64,000 nt of DNA from Kitasatospora sp. A2-31 (GCF_022288725.1 NZ_JAKNTA010000004.1:62001-126000); one strand, 5' to 3'. Positions 11,823 through 20,201 are shown, counted from the stretch's first letter. Program-made: numbers and translations. Notes: generated by a model not told the origin, from the sequence alone.

Positions 11823-12818
11823 GTGGTGCAGTACACCGGGGGTGGACAGGTCCCCCCTCGTCCCGTCGCTCCGCCGGCCCCGCCGTATCCGGGCGGCGCG
11901 ACCGCCGCGCCCCCGCCGGCGCCGGCGGCCCCGTCGGCGGCCGGGGTGCCGCAGACCGGACCGGTCGTGCTCCAGGCCCCCCAGTCCGGGCAGCCCCAGG
12001 GCGTCCAGGCCCAGACCGCCCAGCCCCAGGCCGCCCAGCCCCAGGTCGTCCAGGCCCGGTCCGGGCAGCCCCCGTACGGCGGCCACCCGGCCGGGCCCCG
12101 GCCCGCGCCCGTGCCCGCACCGGCTTCCGCTACCGGGCCCTCGCACGCCGCCGCGGCACCCGCCCCGGCACCCGTGCCGGCCGGCGGCACCGGGCACTTC
12201 CTGCTGCCCTCCGGCGCGCCCGTGCAGCTCCCCGCCCACCCGCCGCAGCCGCACGCGCCGACCGGACCGCTGGCCGTGCTGCTGATCGGCCCGGCCGGGG
12301 CGGGCAAGACCACGGTCGCCCGGTACTGGGCCGAGCGGCGCCAGACGCCCACCGCCCACATCAGCCTGGACGACGTCCGGGAATGGGTGCAGTCGGGCTT
12401 CGCCAACCCGCAGTCCGGCTGGAACAGCGCCTCCGAGGCCCAGTACCGGCTGGCCCGCCGCACCTGCGGCTTCGCCTGCCGCAACTACCTCGCCAACGGC
12501 ATCTCCTGCATCATCGACGACGCCGTCTTCCCCGACCGCCCGGCCATCGGCCTCGGCGGCTGGAAGCGCCACATCGGGCCCGGCATGATCCCGGTCGTGC
12601 TGCTGCCCAGCCTGGACTCGGTGCTCAGCCGCAACGCCCGGCGCAGCGGCACCCGCCGGCTCGGCGACGAGGAGGTGGCCCGGATCCACGGGCGGATGGC
12701 CGGCTGGTACAACTCCGGGCTGCCGATCATCGACAACTCCCACCTGGACGTCGCCGCCACGGCGGCCGAGCTGGACCGGGCGATCCTGGCCCGGCTGATG
12801 GGCATCCCGGTCCGCTGA
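11823..12818 (+). CDS. P-loop NTPase (kinase/zeta-toxin-like) with Pro/Gln-rich N-terminus
   Basis: A 331-residue protein starting at GTG 11823 (a second in-frame GTG follows directly) behind a strong GGGAGGTG. The first 150 residues are low-complexity Pro/Ala/Gln (AQTAQPQAAQPQVVQ) and probably disordered. The C-terminal 180 residues hold a nucleotide-binding fold with Walker A GPAGAGKTT (Lys162), an early Asp in HISLDDVREWVQSG, and NYLANGISCIIDDAVF. This resembles the AAA_33/zeta-toxin/polynucleotide-kinase-like group that phosphorylates small molecules or RNA ends; the substrate is unknown. No antitoxin-like partner is adjacent. It stands between two probable terminators and is likely monocistronic. 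Confidence 0.75.
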   Translation: MVQYTGGGQVPPRPVAPPAPPYPGGATAAPPPAPAAPSAAGVPQTGPVVLQAPQSGQPQGVQAQTAQPQAAQPQVVQARSGQPPYGGHPAGPRPAPVPAPASATGPSHAAAAPAPAPVPAGGTGHFLLPSGAPVQLPAHPPQPHAPTGPLAVLLIGPAGAGKTTVARYWAERRQTPTAHISLDDVREWVQSGFANPQSGWNSASEAQYRLARRTCGFACRNYLANGISCIIDDAVFPDRPAIGLGGWKRHIGPGMIPVVLLPSLDSVLSRNARRSGTRRLGDEEVARIHGRMAGWYNSGLPIIDNSHLDVAATAAELDRAILARLMGIPVR

Positions 12819-12833
12819 GGCCGCCCGCGCGGG

Positions 12834-12867
12834 GCCGTCCCGGGGCCGGGGCCGTCCCGGGGCCGGG
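12834..12867. repeat. 17-bp direct repeat, two copies
   Basis: GCCGTCCCGGGGCCGGG occurs at 12834-12850 and again at 12851-12867 without a spacer, in the gap before the glycosylase gene. The unit is self-complementary enough to form local GC hairpins. Confidence 0.7.
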
Positions 12868-12932
12868 GCGGTGTCGGTGCCGGCTGCGATGATGGACGCG
12901 TTCCGATCGACCACCCGGGGGAGCTGACGCCC

Positions 12933-13742
12933 GTGCCGGAAGGCCACATCATCCACCGCCTCGCCGCCGAGAGCAGCACGGCCTTCGGCGGCCGCCCGGT
13001 CCGCGCCTCCAGCCCCCAGGGCCGGTTCGCCGACGGCGCCGCGCTGGTCGACGGCCAGGTGCTGACCGGGGCCGAGGCCACCGGCAAGCACCTCTTCCTC
13101 GGATTCGAGAACGGTGCCTGGGTGCACATCCACCTCGGCCTCTACGGCGGCCTCACCTTCGGCGAGGGCGCCGCGCCCGAGCCGGTCGGCCTGGTCCGGC
13201 TGCGGCTGGCGAACGACGACGCCTACGCCGACCTGCGCGGCCCCAACACCTGCGCGCTGATCACCGGCGCCGAGAAGGCCGCCGTCGCCGCCCGGCTCGG
13301 GCCGGACCCGCTGCGCACCGACGCCGACCCGGACGCCGCCTGGCGGCGGATATCGGGCAGCCGGACGACGGTCGCGGCGCTGCTGATGGACCAGAAGGTG
13401 CTGGCCGGCGTCGGCAACGTCTACCGGGCCGAGGTGCTGTTCCGCCACGGCATCAACCCGCACCGCGCCGGCCGCGACCTCACCCGCGCCGAGTGGGACG
13501 CGATCTGGGCCGACCTGGTCGCCCTGATGCACGAGGGCGTCGGCGCGGGCAGGATCGACACCGTCCGCCCCGAGCACACCCCCGAGGCGATGGGCCGCCC
13601 CCCGCGGGTGGACGACCACGGCGGCGAGGTCTACGTCTACCGCCGCGCCGCCATGCCCTGCCTGGTCTGCGGCACCGACGTCCGCACCGAGGAACACGCA
13701 TCCCGCAACCTCTTCTGGTGCCCCCGCTGCCAGCAGGCGTAG
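12933..13742 (+). CDS. Fpg/Nei family DNA glycosylase (Nei2-like)
   Basis: A 269-residue base-excision repair glycosylase/AP lyase for oxidised bases. The GTG at 12933 gives MPEGH: after Met removal the N-terminal Pro is the Schiff-base nucleophile and the next Glu assists. The helix-two-turn-helix region contains DQKVLAGVGNVYRAEVLF, and the C-terminus is a four-Cys zinc finger (CLVC, then CPRC). The MPEGH start points to the Nei/Nei2 branch rather than MutM (MPELPE). Downstream genes are convergent. It may be part of the inserted block at 12.9-17.6 kb. Confidence 0.88.
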   Translation: MPEGHIIHRLAAESSTAFGGRPVRASSPQGRFADGAALVDGQVLTGAEATGKHLFLGFENGAWVHIHLGLYGGLTFGEGAAPEPVGLVRLRLANDDAYADLRGPNTCALITGAEKAAVAARLGPDPLRTDADPDAAWRRISGSRTTVAALLMDQKVLAGVGNVYRAEVLFRHGINPHRAGRDLTRAEWDAIWADLVALMHEGVGAGRIDTVRPEHTPEAMGRPPRVDDHGGEVYVYRRAAMPCLVCGTDVRTEEHASRNLFWCPRCQQA

Positions 13743-13767
13743 GGGGCGCGGCGCGGCCCGTTCGGCA

Positions 13768-15465
13768 CTAGGAATCGGGCTCCGGGCGGGGGTGGAAGGT
13801 GACGCGGGTGCGGTGCCCGCCGGTGCGGAGGGTGAGGCCCTGCTCGCCGAGGCCGGCCGGCTCGCCGCCCCCGGCGAGCTGGAGTGCGACGGCGGCGCCG
13901 AGCAGGAGCGGGTCGAGGCGCGGCGCGGGGGTGCCCCAGGCGGCTTCCGCCCGGGCCTCCAGCAGCAGGCCGGTGCGCAGCCGGAGCAGGTGCCGGGCCT
14001 CGCCGAGCGCGGCCGTGGCGACGGTGAGGCCCGGCAGGCCGGCGAGGGTCGCGGCGAGCCAATGCTCGGCGGGCTGTTCGGCGCGGACGGTGGTCCGGGC
14101 GAGGACCTCGGCGCTCCGCCGCAGTGCCGGCCGTGGTTCCTCGGCGCTGACCGAGAGGAAGCCGCGGGCCGGGCCGCGGTCCGGGCCGACGGGGTACCGG
14201 CGCAGCCGCACCTCGGTACCGGTGACGTGGCCGGTCACCCGGTAGGCCGTGGGTGCCGGCGCGGCCGAGGGGACCGGAACGGGGTGGGGCGTCAGGCCGG
14301 GCTCCTCATCGGGCTCGTCGATCTCCGGAAGGTAGGAGCGGAGGACGTCGCGCAGCACCGCGGCGGACCGGCCGCGGTGGCCCAGCGAGAGGTCGGTGAC
14401 GGCGCGCAGCGCCGCCGGGTCGTGGTCGGCGATCGCGGCTTCGACCTGGGCGAGCAGGTCGCCGGCAGGGTCGAGCGCGGGCGCCGCCCGGCCGAAGGCG
14501 TGGGTGGGGGAGTGCGGGTCGAGTTCGGTGGCTCCGGTGGCGGCCAGCAGGATGGGGCGCCCCAGGGCGGCGCCGTAGAAGGAGACCGAACCGTGGTCAC
14601 CGATCAGGCAGTCCGCGGCGACCAGCGCGGCCTGCCAGCCCTGGTGGGGCGGTATCAGACGCAGGCCGGCCCGGGCGGCGGCGTCGAACAGGGCCCGGGG
14701 GTCGTGCCGGGCCCAGATGTTGGGGTGCAGGACGACGGCCACGGTGTACTCGTCCGCCGGGAGCCGGCCGACGAGCCGCAGCGGCAGGTCGAGGTCCCGG
14801 CCGGCCAGGGAGTGTGCGCTCCAGGTGGAGCTGACGACGACGAGGCGCCGGCCGTCGACCGCGCCGAGGGCGGCGCGGTAGGCGTCCCGGGAGCCGAGGC
14901 TCACCACCATCCGGTCGTAGGAGAGGTCGCCGATCTCGCGGGCACGGGGTAGCGCCTCGGGGCAGGAGCGCTCCAGACGGCGGAACTGCTCCCGGTGGGA
15001 GAGCCCGACCACGGCAGGGAACACCCTTCCCCGGTGGGTGAGTTCGTTGCGGGACAGGCCTGCGGTGCTGACGGTGTCCCCGGTGGACTCCGGCACCAGC
15101 CGGTTGTACCCGGCACCGTGGGGCAGGACGACGAGTGGGGCGTGCAGCCGGTGCATGGAGGAGTGGACGGCACAGGCGACCGCCAGGTCGAATCGGTACC
15201 GGGTGGCTTCCTGCCAGGTCAGGAGGGTGACGCCGGGAATCCCGCGGAGGTGGTCGTCGAGGCCGGCGGCGAAGGCCGAGCCGGGATTGACGGTGAGGTA
15301 GCACCTGATGCCGCGCTGACCGCGCAGCAGGCTCAGCACCTCCAGCACGCGGGTGGCGGAGGTGAGGGTGCGGGAGACCGCCAGGACGCGTGCCCTGACC
15401 GGCCAGGTGTCCCAGCGGTCGTCGGCGGGCCACGGACGGGGACGGCGCCCGGGGCGGATCAGCAC
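13768..15465 (-). CDS. CDP-glycerol glycerophosphotransferase (TagF)-like GT-B protein
   Basis: A 565-residue protein without signal peptide. Visible markers are VVLPHGAGYNRL, LHPNIWARHD and DCLIGDHGSVSFYGAALGRP; the last resembles the acidic/Ser block that binds the activated donor in TagF-like glycerophosphotransferases and related GT-B enzymes. The first 60 residues are Arg/Trp-rich, and the last 170 (from about 395) are Pro/Arg-rich without a recognised domain. Some actinobacterial relatives are annotated as translation initiation factor 2, which the sequence does not support. It could act in wall-polymer synthesis. No polymer-export genes are nearby, and substrate and start are uncertain. 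Confidence 0.6.
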   Translation of the reverse strand: MLIRPGRRPRPWPADDRWDTWPVRARVLAVSRTLTSATRVLEVLSLLRGQRGIRCYLTVNPGSAFAAGLDDHLRGIPGVTLLTWQEATRYRFDLAVACAVHSSMHRLHAPLVVLPHGAGYNRLVPESTGDTVSTAGLSRNELTHRGRVFPAVVGLSHREQFRRLERSCPEALPRAREIGDLSYDRMVVSLGSRDAYRAALGAVDGRRLVVVSSTWSAHSLAGRDLDLPLRLVGRLPADEYTVAVVLHPNIWARHDPRALFDAAARAGLRLIPPHQGWQAALVAADCLIGDHGSVSFYGAALGRPILLAATGATELDPHSPTHAFGRAAPALDPAGDLLAQVEAAIADHDPAALRAVTDLSLGHRGRSAAVLRDVLRSYLPEIDEPDEEPGLTPHPVPVPSAAPAPTAYRVTGHVTGTEVRLRRYPVGPDRGPARGFLSVSAEEPRPALRRSAEVLARTTVRAEQPAEHWLAATLAGLPGLTVATAALGEARHLLRLRTGLLLEARAEAAWGTPAPRLDPLLLGAAVALQLAGGGEPAGLGEQGLTLRTGGHRTRVTFHPRPEPDS

Positions 15466-15516
15466 ACGAAGATCGTACTTATCCGGGCCCCGAGCGGCAC
15501 GGTGTTCGAGGAACTC

Positions 15517-15900
15517 TCAGCCGGCTGCGGTGGCGGTGGGGGTGTCGGGGGCGGCGGCGCAGGTGTTGAGGAGGGGGCGCATGGCGTCGTCCACGAGCCG
15601 GTAGCGCACGACTCGTCCGTCCTTGTCGCCGGTGACCACGCCGGCCGTCCTCAGCAGGCGCAGTGCCTGGGAGACGGCGGGGTCGCGCATGCCGGTCGCG
15701 ACCGCGAGGTCGGTGACGGCGAGCGGGCCGGCGCGGTGGAGGGCGAGCAGCAGGGCGAGCCGCCCGGGGTCGGCGAGCAGCGAGAACCGCTCGGCCCAGG
15801 ACCGGACGTGCCCGGTGTCGCCGATCGCGGCGATGGCCTCGCAGACCCGGTGTCCGTCGATGGTGCGGTGGCCCGCGCGGTCGGCCGGTACGAGATGCAT
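15517..15900 (-). CDS. ArsR/SmtB-type winged-helix regulator, probable metal sensor for the adjacent NiCoT gene
   Basis: A 127-residue winged-helix protein: LLADPGRLALLLALHRAGPL, then recognition helix MRDPAVSQALRLLRTAG and wing DKDGRVVRYRL. It resembles the NmtR/KmtR group of ArsR repressors that release DNA on binding Ni(II) or Co(II). Possible ligands are His residues near the N-terminus (MHLVPADRAGH, DGHRVC) and Cys at the C-terminus. The gene is divergent from a nickel/cobalt transporter, and a 14-bp perfect palindrome lies between them. Control of that transporter is inferred from position. The sensed metal is not certain. Confidence 0.85.
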   Translation of the reverse strand: MHLVPADRAGHRTIDGHRVCEAIAAIGDTGHVRSWAERFSLLADPGRLALLLALHRAGPLAVTDLAVATGMRDPAVSQALRLLRTAGVVTGDKDGRVVRYRLVDDAMRPLLNTCAAAPDTPTATAAG

Positions 15901-15937
15901 ACGGACATTCTTGCAGCCCCGGCCCTGTGATCCTTGA

Positions 15938-15951
15938 CACCTGCGCAGGTG
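15938..15951. promoter_or_regulatory. 14-bp perfect palindrome, candidate ArsR-family operator
   Basis: CACCTGCGCAGGTG sits between the ArsR gene (start 15900) and the riboswitch-NiCoT transcript. It is 8 nt upstream of the candidate -35 (TTGCAA, 15959), well placed to affect both divergent promoters. Confidence 0.5.
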
Positions 15952-15958
15952 CGCAGCC

Positions 15959-15988
15959 TTGCAAGGGTGTGCACGGGCCCCCTACGGT
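15959..15988 (+). promoter_or_regulatory. candidate promoter for riboswitch-NiCoT transcript
   Basis: TTGCAA (15959-15964), an 18-nt spacer and TACGGT (15983-15988) would start RNA near 15995, just where the cobalamin riboswitch begins. Confidence 0.45.
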
Positions 15989-16166
15989 GTTGCCCGTCGT
16001 GGTGTTCGGGAAGACCGGTGACGGACCCTCAGGGGTCCGGAGTCCGGAGCGGCCCTCGCCACTGTGATCGGGGGGAATCGTCCGTACCCATGACGCCACT
16101 GGGCGCCTCGCGCGCTTGGGAAGGCGGGCACGGACGCCCCGTCAGCCAGGAGACCGGCCACGGCAT
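15985..16166 (+). promoter_or_regulatory. cobalamin riboswitch
   Basis: Conserved blocks of the AdoCbl-sensing riboswitch occur in order: GGGAAGACCGGTG (16008-16020), TCCGGAGTCCGGAGCGGCCC, CGCCACTGTGA (about 16057-16067), CGCCACTGG (16094-16102), GGGAAGGCGGG (16118-16128), and the B12 box GTCAGCCAGGAGACCGGCC (16141-16159). The transporter ATG is 50 nt beyond the B12 box, so control is probably at translation initiation: with cobalamin bound the start region is closed. The linked gene is a cobalt-capable transporter, a standard target of this riboswitch class. Confidence 0.93.
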
Positions 16167-16209
16167 CTCACGAACGTCATTCCACGAGGTGCTGGAGCGT
16201 GATCCCAGG

Positions 16210-17373
16210 ATGACCCTGCCCGAAACCGCCGCTGCTCCGGCGGCGCCGCCCGTCCTGCCGACCTTCCGGTGGCGCCGCGAGGACACCGTCCGCACGGCCG
16301 GGCTGATGGGGGTGATCCTGGCCATGCACGTGGTGGCGTTCGGAACGCTCATCTTCCTGGTCGCCCCCGAGAAGTACGAGGTCGGAACCCAGGTTTTCGG
16401 GGTGGGCCTGGGCATCACCGCCTACACCCTCGGCATGCGGCACGCCTTCGACGCCGACCACATCGCGGTCATCGACAACACCACCCGCAAGCTGATGGCG
16501 GACGGCAAGCGGCCGGTCTCGGTCGGCTTCTGGTTCGCCCTCGGACACTCCTCGATGGTGGTCCTGATGGCCGCCCTGGTGGCGGGCGGCGCGCAGCTGG
16601 CCGACACGCTGATGGACGACGAGTCCACCACCCACCAGTGGCTGGGCATGGTCGGCACCTCCGCTTCCGGCTTCTTCCTCTACCTGATCGGCGCGCTCAA
16701 CCTGGCCGCGCTGTTCGGCATCCTCCGGGTGTTCCGCTCGATGCGGGCCGGGCGCTTCGACGAGGCGGAGCTGGAGGAGCACCTCAACGCGCGCGGCTTC
16801 CTGGCCCGCGTCCTGAACCGGGCGACCCGCTCGATCACCCGGCCGGGCCAGATGTTCCCGGTGGGCATGGTGCTCGGCCTCGGCTTCGACACCGCGACCG
16901 AGGTGACCCTGATGGTGATGGCCGGCTCGGGTGCGGCCTCCGGGCTGCCCTGGTACGCGATCGCCTGCCTGCCGCTGCTCTTCGCGGCGGGGATGAGCCT
17001 GTTCGACACGCTGGACGGGACGTTCATGAACTTCGCGTACCAGTGGGCGTTCTCCAACCCGGTGCGCAAGGTGTACTACAACCTGACCATCACGGGCCTG
17101 TCGATCGCGGTCGCCTTCATCATCGGCACCATCGAGCTGGTCGGGGTGCTGCACGAGAAGCTGGACCTGACCGATCCGGTGAGCGGCTGGATCGCGGACA
17201 TCTCGCTGGACAACGTCGGCTACGCGATCGTCGGGCTGTTCGTGCTGGTCTGGGCGGCGGCGATCGGGTACTGGCGGATCGCCGGGGTCGAGCGGAAGTG
17301 GAGCCCGCAGCCGGTGAAGCCGGCCGCCGGCGAGGACGAGGACGCGCCCACCGCCCCGGAGGCGGCGCGGTAG
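16210..17373 (+). CDS. NiCoT-family nickel/cobalt transporter (HoxN/NixA type)
   Basis: A 387-residue, eight-helix-type permease importing Ni(II) and/or Co(II). The signature RHAFDADHIAVIDNTTRKL lies in TM2, and GFWFALGHSSMVVLMAAL and GLGFDTATEVTLMVM are the other family motifs. The ATG at 16210 has GGAG 12 nt upstream and is chosen because the open frame upstream is riboswitch. Expression is expected to fall when cobalamin is plentiful, which argues for cobalt supply to B12 synthesis. The divergent ArsR-type gene adds a possible metal-responsive layer. It is convergent with rpmG across an 18-bp hairpin. Confidence 0.93.
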   Translation: MTLPETAAAPAAPPVLPTFRWRREDTVRTAGLMGVILAMHVVAFGTLIFLVAPEKYEVGTQVFGVGLGITAYTLGMRHAFDADHIAVIDNTTRKLMADGKRPVSVGFWFALGHSSMVVLMAALVAGGAQLADTLMDDESTTHQWLGMVGTSASGFFLYLIGALNLAALFGILRVFRSMRAGRFDEAELEEHLNARGFLARVLNRATRSITRPGQMFPVGMVLGLGFDTATEVTLMVMAGSGAASGLPWYAIACLPLLFAAGMSLFDTLDGTFMNFAYQWAFSNPVRKVYYNLTITGLSIAVAFIIGTIELVGVLHEKLDLTDPVSGWIADISLDNVGYAIVGLFVLVWAAAIGYWRIAGVERKWSPQPVKPAAGEDEDAPTAPEAAR

Positions 17374-17391
17374 ACGGCGGGCGCCCGGGCA

Positions 17392-17428
17392 CGGCGGAGC
17401 CTCCCCGGGACCCGGGGAGGCTCCGCCG
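17392..17428. terminator. bidirectional hairpin between NiCoT and rpmG
   Basis: CGGCGGAGCCTCCCCGGG (17392-17409) and its exact reverse complement (17411-17428) flank a single A. It lies between two convergent genes and can serve both. Confidence 0.7.
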
Positions 17429-17439
17429 CGCTCAGCGGG

Positions 17440-17604
17440 TCACCCCTCCTCGCGGAAGTCGACGTGCCGGCGCACGACCGGGTCGTACTTGCGCAGCACC
17501 AGGCGGTCCGGGTCGTTGCGGCGGCTCTTGCGGGCCACGTAGGTGTAGCCGGTCCCGGCCGTGGACCTGAGCTTGATGATCGGGCGCAGTTCGCTGCGGG
17601 CCAT
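17440..17604 (-). CDS. rpmG: 50S ribosomal protein L33, zinc-independent (cysteine-free) form
   Basis: A 54-residue L33 ([18 protein letters not shown] at the N-terminus) beginning at ATG 17604 behind GAGGAGG. The usual two CxxC zinc-ribbon pairs are absent: the position normally reading KYCPRCKKH here reads KYDPVVRRH. Such C-minus paralogues are made under zinc starvation in actinobacteria, under Zur repression, and replace the zinc form in the large subunit. A Zur-box-like palindrome at 17690-17704 fits this. Confidence 0.93.
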   Translation of the reverse strand: MARSELRPIIKLRSTAGTGYTYVARKSRRNDPDRLVLRKYDPVVRRHVDFREEG

Positions 17605-17689
17605 GGTGGTCCTCCTCGGGTCGGCCGGCTCGGCGGGTCGCCGCTCCGGGGTGGCCGTTCCGGTGGCAGCCGGCGGCCGCACACCGAAA

Positions 17690-17704
17690 TGGAAGTCGTT
17701 TTCA
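17690..17704. promoter_or_regulatory. candidate Zur box upstream of C-minus rpmG
   Basis: TGGAAGTCGTTTTCA matches the streptomycete Zur consensus TGAAAATGATTTTCA at 11 of 15 positions, including both outer triplets. It begins 86 bp upstream of the rpmG start, a plausible promoter position, in an otherwise very GC-rich stretch. Confidence 0.6.
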
Positions 17705-17848
17705 CGCGTTCCCGTCACAACGCGCGCTCCGCCCCGGCCATTCCCCGCGGAGCGCAGGGGACGGGCCCCGGCGGGCGAGTGCGCGCGCCGGGCCCCGGGT
17801 GGGGGCGCTCGGCGGGCGGATCGGGGTGCGCCTCCGTAGGCTCGACCC

Positions 17849-18955
17849 ATGTCTGATGCGTACGCGGGCCGGCGGGAGCGGCTGAGGGAGCACTGCAGTG
17901 CGACCGGGGCCGACGCGGCGCTGATCACCCGCGCGGCGAACGTGCGGTACCTGACCGGGTGCCCGCCGTGCGGCGCGACGCTGCTGCTCACCCGGGAGCG
18001 GGCGCTGCTGGCGCTGCCGGACGACCTGCCGCCGGACGACACCGGTGAGCACCTGATCGTGGAGGACGTGACCCGGGTGCCGGTGGCGGCCGGGGCGGAC
18101 ACCGCCCTGGCGGCCGCCGCCGCGGCGGTGAAGCTGCGGGTGGCGGACCTCGCGGTGGAGGAGCACGACCTCACCGTCAGCCGGCACCGCGCGGTGGCCG
18201 GCCTGGCCGAGGGGGTCCGGCTGGCCGACCTCGCCCAGGCGGTCGAGCGGCTGCGGGTGGTGAAGGACGAGCACGAGATCGCCGACCTGCGGATCGCGGC
18301 CGAGATCGCCGACCAGGCGCTCGGGGAGCTGCTGGAGTCGATCCTGGTCGGCCGCACCGAGCGGCACCTGGCGATGGAGCTGGAGCGCCGGATGATCGAC
18401 CACGGCGCGGACCGGGCGGCCTTCCCGGTGTCGGTCGGCACCGGCAGCCACTCCGGGCAGCAGGCCCACCAGCCCACGGACCGGCGGGTGGAGGAGGGGG
18501 ACTTCCTGACCGTGGTGCTGGGTGCGCAGTACCGCGGGTACGGCGTCTCCACCGCCCGGACCTTCGTGATCGGGGCCGCCCCCGCGCCCTGGCAGGTGGA
18601 GCTGCACCGGCTGGTGTTCCGCGCCCAGCGGGCCGGGCGGGAGGCGCTCGGGCCGGGCGTCGAGCAGTACGTACCCGACCAGGCCGCACGGGAGATCCTG
18701 CAGGCCGCCGGGCACACCGAGAGCTCGCCGCACCCCGTCGGCCACGGCATCGGGCTGGAGATCCGGGAGGCGCCGCGCCTCGGTCCCTCGGACATGGGTA
18801 AACTGGACAGCCGCGTACCGGTCACCGTCGGCCCTGGGGTCCATCTCCCGGGCAGGGGCGGTGTCCGGATCGAGGACACGCTCGTCGTCCGCCCCCTCGA
18901 AGAGGGTGGGCCCGAGCTGCTCACCATCACCACCAAGGAGCTCCTCGCCCTGTGA
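17849..18955 (+). CDS. M24-family Xaa-Pro aminopeptidase/dipeptidase
   Basis: A 368-residue cytoplasmic metallopeptidase that removes N-terminal residues ahead of proline. The N-terminal creatinase-like domain has [17 protein letters not shown]. The pita-bread domain starts around [17 protein letters not shown] and includes [17 protein letters not shown] and [10 protein letters not shown]. One metal-ligand block departs from the usual DxG pattern ([17 protein letters not shown]), so activity may be altered. No Shine-Dalgarno is seen: TAGGCT (17837-17842) ends 6 nt before the ATG, suggesting a leaderless transcript. efp follows 84 nt later, as in other streptomycetes. Confidence 0.85.
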   Translation: MSDAYAGRRERLREHCSATGADAALITRAANVRYLTGCPPCGATLLLTRERALLALPDDLPPDDTGEHLIVEDVTRVPVAAGADTALAAAAAAVKLRVADLAVEEHDLTVSRHRAVAGLAEGVRLADLAQAVERLRVVKDEHEIADLRIAAEIADQALGELLESILVGRTERHLAMELERRMIDHGADRAAFPVSVGTGSHSGQQAHQPTDRRVEEGDFLTVVLGAQYRGYGVSTARTFVIGAAPAPWQVELHRLVFRAQRAGREALGPGVEQYVPDQAAREILQAAGHTESSPHPVGHGIGLEIREAPRLGPSDMGKLDSRVPVTVGPGVHLPGRGGVRIEDTLVVRPLEEGGPELLTITTKELLAL

Positions 18956-19039
18956 CCCGCGGCCGCCCGGGAGGCTGCCGCAGGCGGCAGGACGCACCCC
19001 TTGGTTCCTTGACAGCTATATCCAGGAGTAAGTGCGCCC

Positions 19040-19603
19040 GTGGCTTCCACGAACGATCTCAAGAACGGCATGGTCCTCAAGCTGGAGGGCGGCAAGCTCT
19101 GGTCCGTGGTCGAGTTCCAGCACGTGAAGCCCGGCAAGGGCCCGGCCTTCGTGCGTACCAAGCTCAAGGAGGTCCTGACCGGCAAGGTCGTCGACAAGAC
19201 CTTCAACGCGGGCACCAAGGTCGAGACCGCCAACGTCGACAAGCGCGGCATGCAGTTCTCGTACAAGGACGGCGAGAACTTCGTGTTCATGGACATGGAC
19301 ACCTACGACCAGCTGACCATCGAGCCGGCCGTCGTCGGCGACGCGGCCAAGTACCTCCTGGAGGGCTTCGAGGCCCTGGTCGCCACCAACGAGGGCTCGG
19401 TCCTGTACATCGAGCTCCCGGCCGCCGTCGAGCTGGTCATCGCCGAGACCGAGCCGGGCGTCCAGGGCGACCGCTCGACCGGTGGCACCAAGCCGGCCAC
19501 CCTGGAGACCGGTGCGGAGATCCAGGTGCCGCTCTTCATCACCACCGGTGAGAAGGTCAAGGTCGACACCCGCGACGGCAGCTACCTCGGCCGGGTGAAG
19601 TAA
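19040..19603 (+). CDS. efp: elongation factor P
   Basis: A 187-residue, three-domain protein that rescues ribosomes stalled at polyproline. The KOW-like N-domain carries the tip loop [11 protein letters not shown] with Lys at the position modified in other bacteria. The C-terminal OB domain includes [20 protein letters not shown], the EF-P signature. The start is GTG 19040, with AGGAG eleven bases upstream. nusB begins 4 nt after the stop, so the genes are co-transcribed. Confidence 0.97.
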   Translation: MASTNDLKNGMVLKLEGGKLWSVVEFQHVKPGKGPAFVRTKLKEVLTGKVVDKTFNAGTKVETANVDKRGMQFSYKDGENFVFMDMDTYDQLTIEPAVVGDAAKYLLEGFEALVATNEGSVLYIELPAAVELVIAETEPGVQGDRSTGGTKPATLETGAEIQVPLFITTGEKVKVDTRDGSYLGRVK

Positions 19604-19607
19604 GTCA

Positions 19608-20045
19608 GTGTCGGCCGCACGCAGCAAGGCCCGCACCCGGGCCTTCCAGATCCTCTTCGAGGCCGACCACCGCAACGTCGACCCGCTGACGGTGCTCGCC
19701 GACTGGGTGGCCCGCGCGCGGGACCCCAAGCCGGACGAGGGCACGCCGCAGGTGGGCGAGTACACGATGGAGCTCGTCGAGGGCTACGTCGAGCACGCCC
19801 GCCGGATCGACGACCTGATCTCGCAGTACGCGGTGGGCTGGACGCTCGACCGGATGCCGATCGTGGACCGCAACGTCCTGCGGCTCGGTGCGTACGAGCT
19901 GATCTGGGAGGACGGCGTCCCGGACGCGGTCGTCCTGGACGAGGCCGTCGAGATCGCCAAGGAGTTCTCCACGGACGATTCGCCGGCCTTCGTGAACGGC
20001 CTGCTCGCCCGCTTCCTGGAGCTGAAGCCGAGCATCCGCCGGTAA
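19608..20045 (+). CDS. nusB: transcription antitermination factor NusB
   Basis: A 145-residue all-helical RNA-binding protein that acts with NusE(S10) at boxA in rRNA antitermination. Typical features are ARSKARTRAFQILFEAD at the N-terminus, RMPIVDRNVLRLGAYEL and DEAVEIAKEFSTDDSPAFVN at the C-terminus. GTG 19608 lies 4 nt after the efp stop. A hairpin follows the gene. Confidence 0.96.
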   Translation: MSAARSKARTRAFQILFEADHRNVDPLTVLADWVARARDPKPDEGTPQVGEYTMELVEGYVEHARRIDDLISQYAVGWTLDRMPIVDRNVLRLGAYELIWEDGVPDAVVLDEAVEIAKEFSTDDSPAFVNGLLARFLELKPSIRR

Positions 20046-20060
20046 CCGCTCCACCGGCCA

Positions 20061-20094
20061 CGGCCGCCGGGTCCCGTCAGGGGTCCGGCGGCCG
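20061..20094. terminator. hairpin after nusB
   Basis: CGGCCGCCGG (20061-20070) pairs with CCGGCGGCCG (20085-20094) around a 14-nt loop, 16 nt after the nusB stop. Confidence 0.55.
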
Positions 20095-20201
20095 TCGCGC
20101 GTTCACCCGGGTGGATTATGGTGGTCCCTACTCGCCAGTAACCCGGCGCGCCGGCGGCTCCGCCCGCCGGCGACCCCGCAGCGAAGGGCAGGCCACCCCC
20201 C

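Noticed and set aside
19009..19014. TTGACA before efp as a promoter
   Set aside because: No -10 hexamer at 16-19 nt; the region there is the efp ribosome site.
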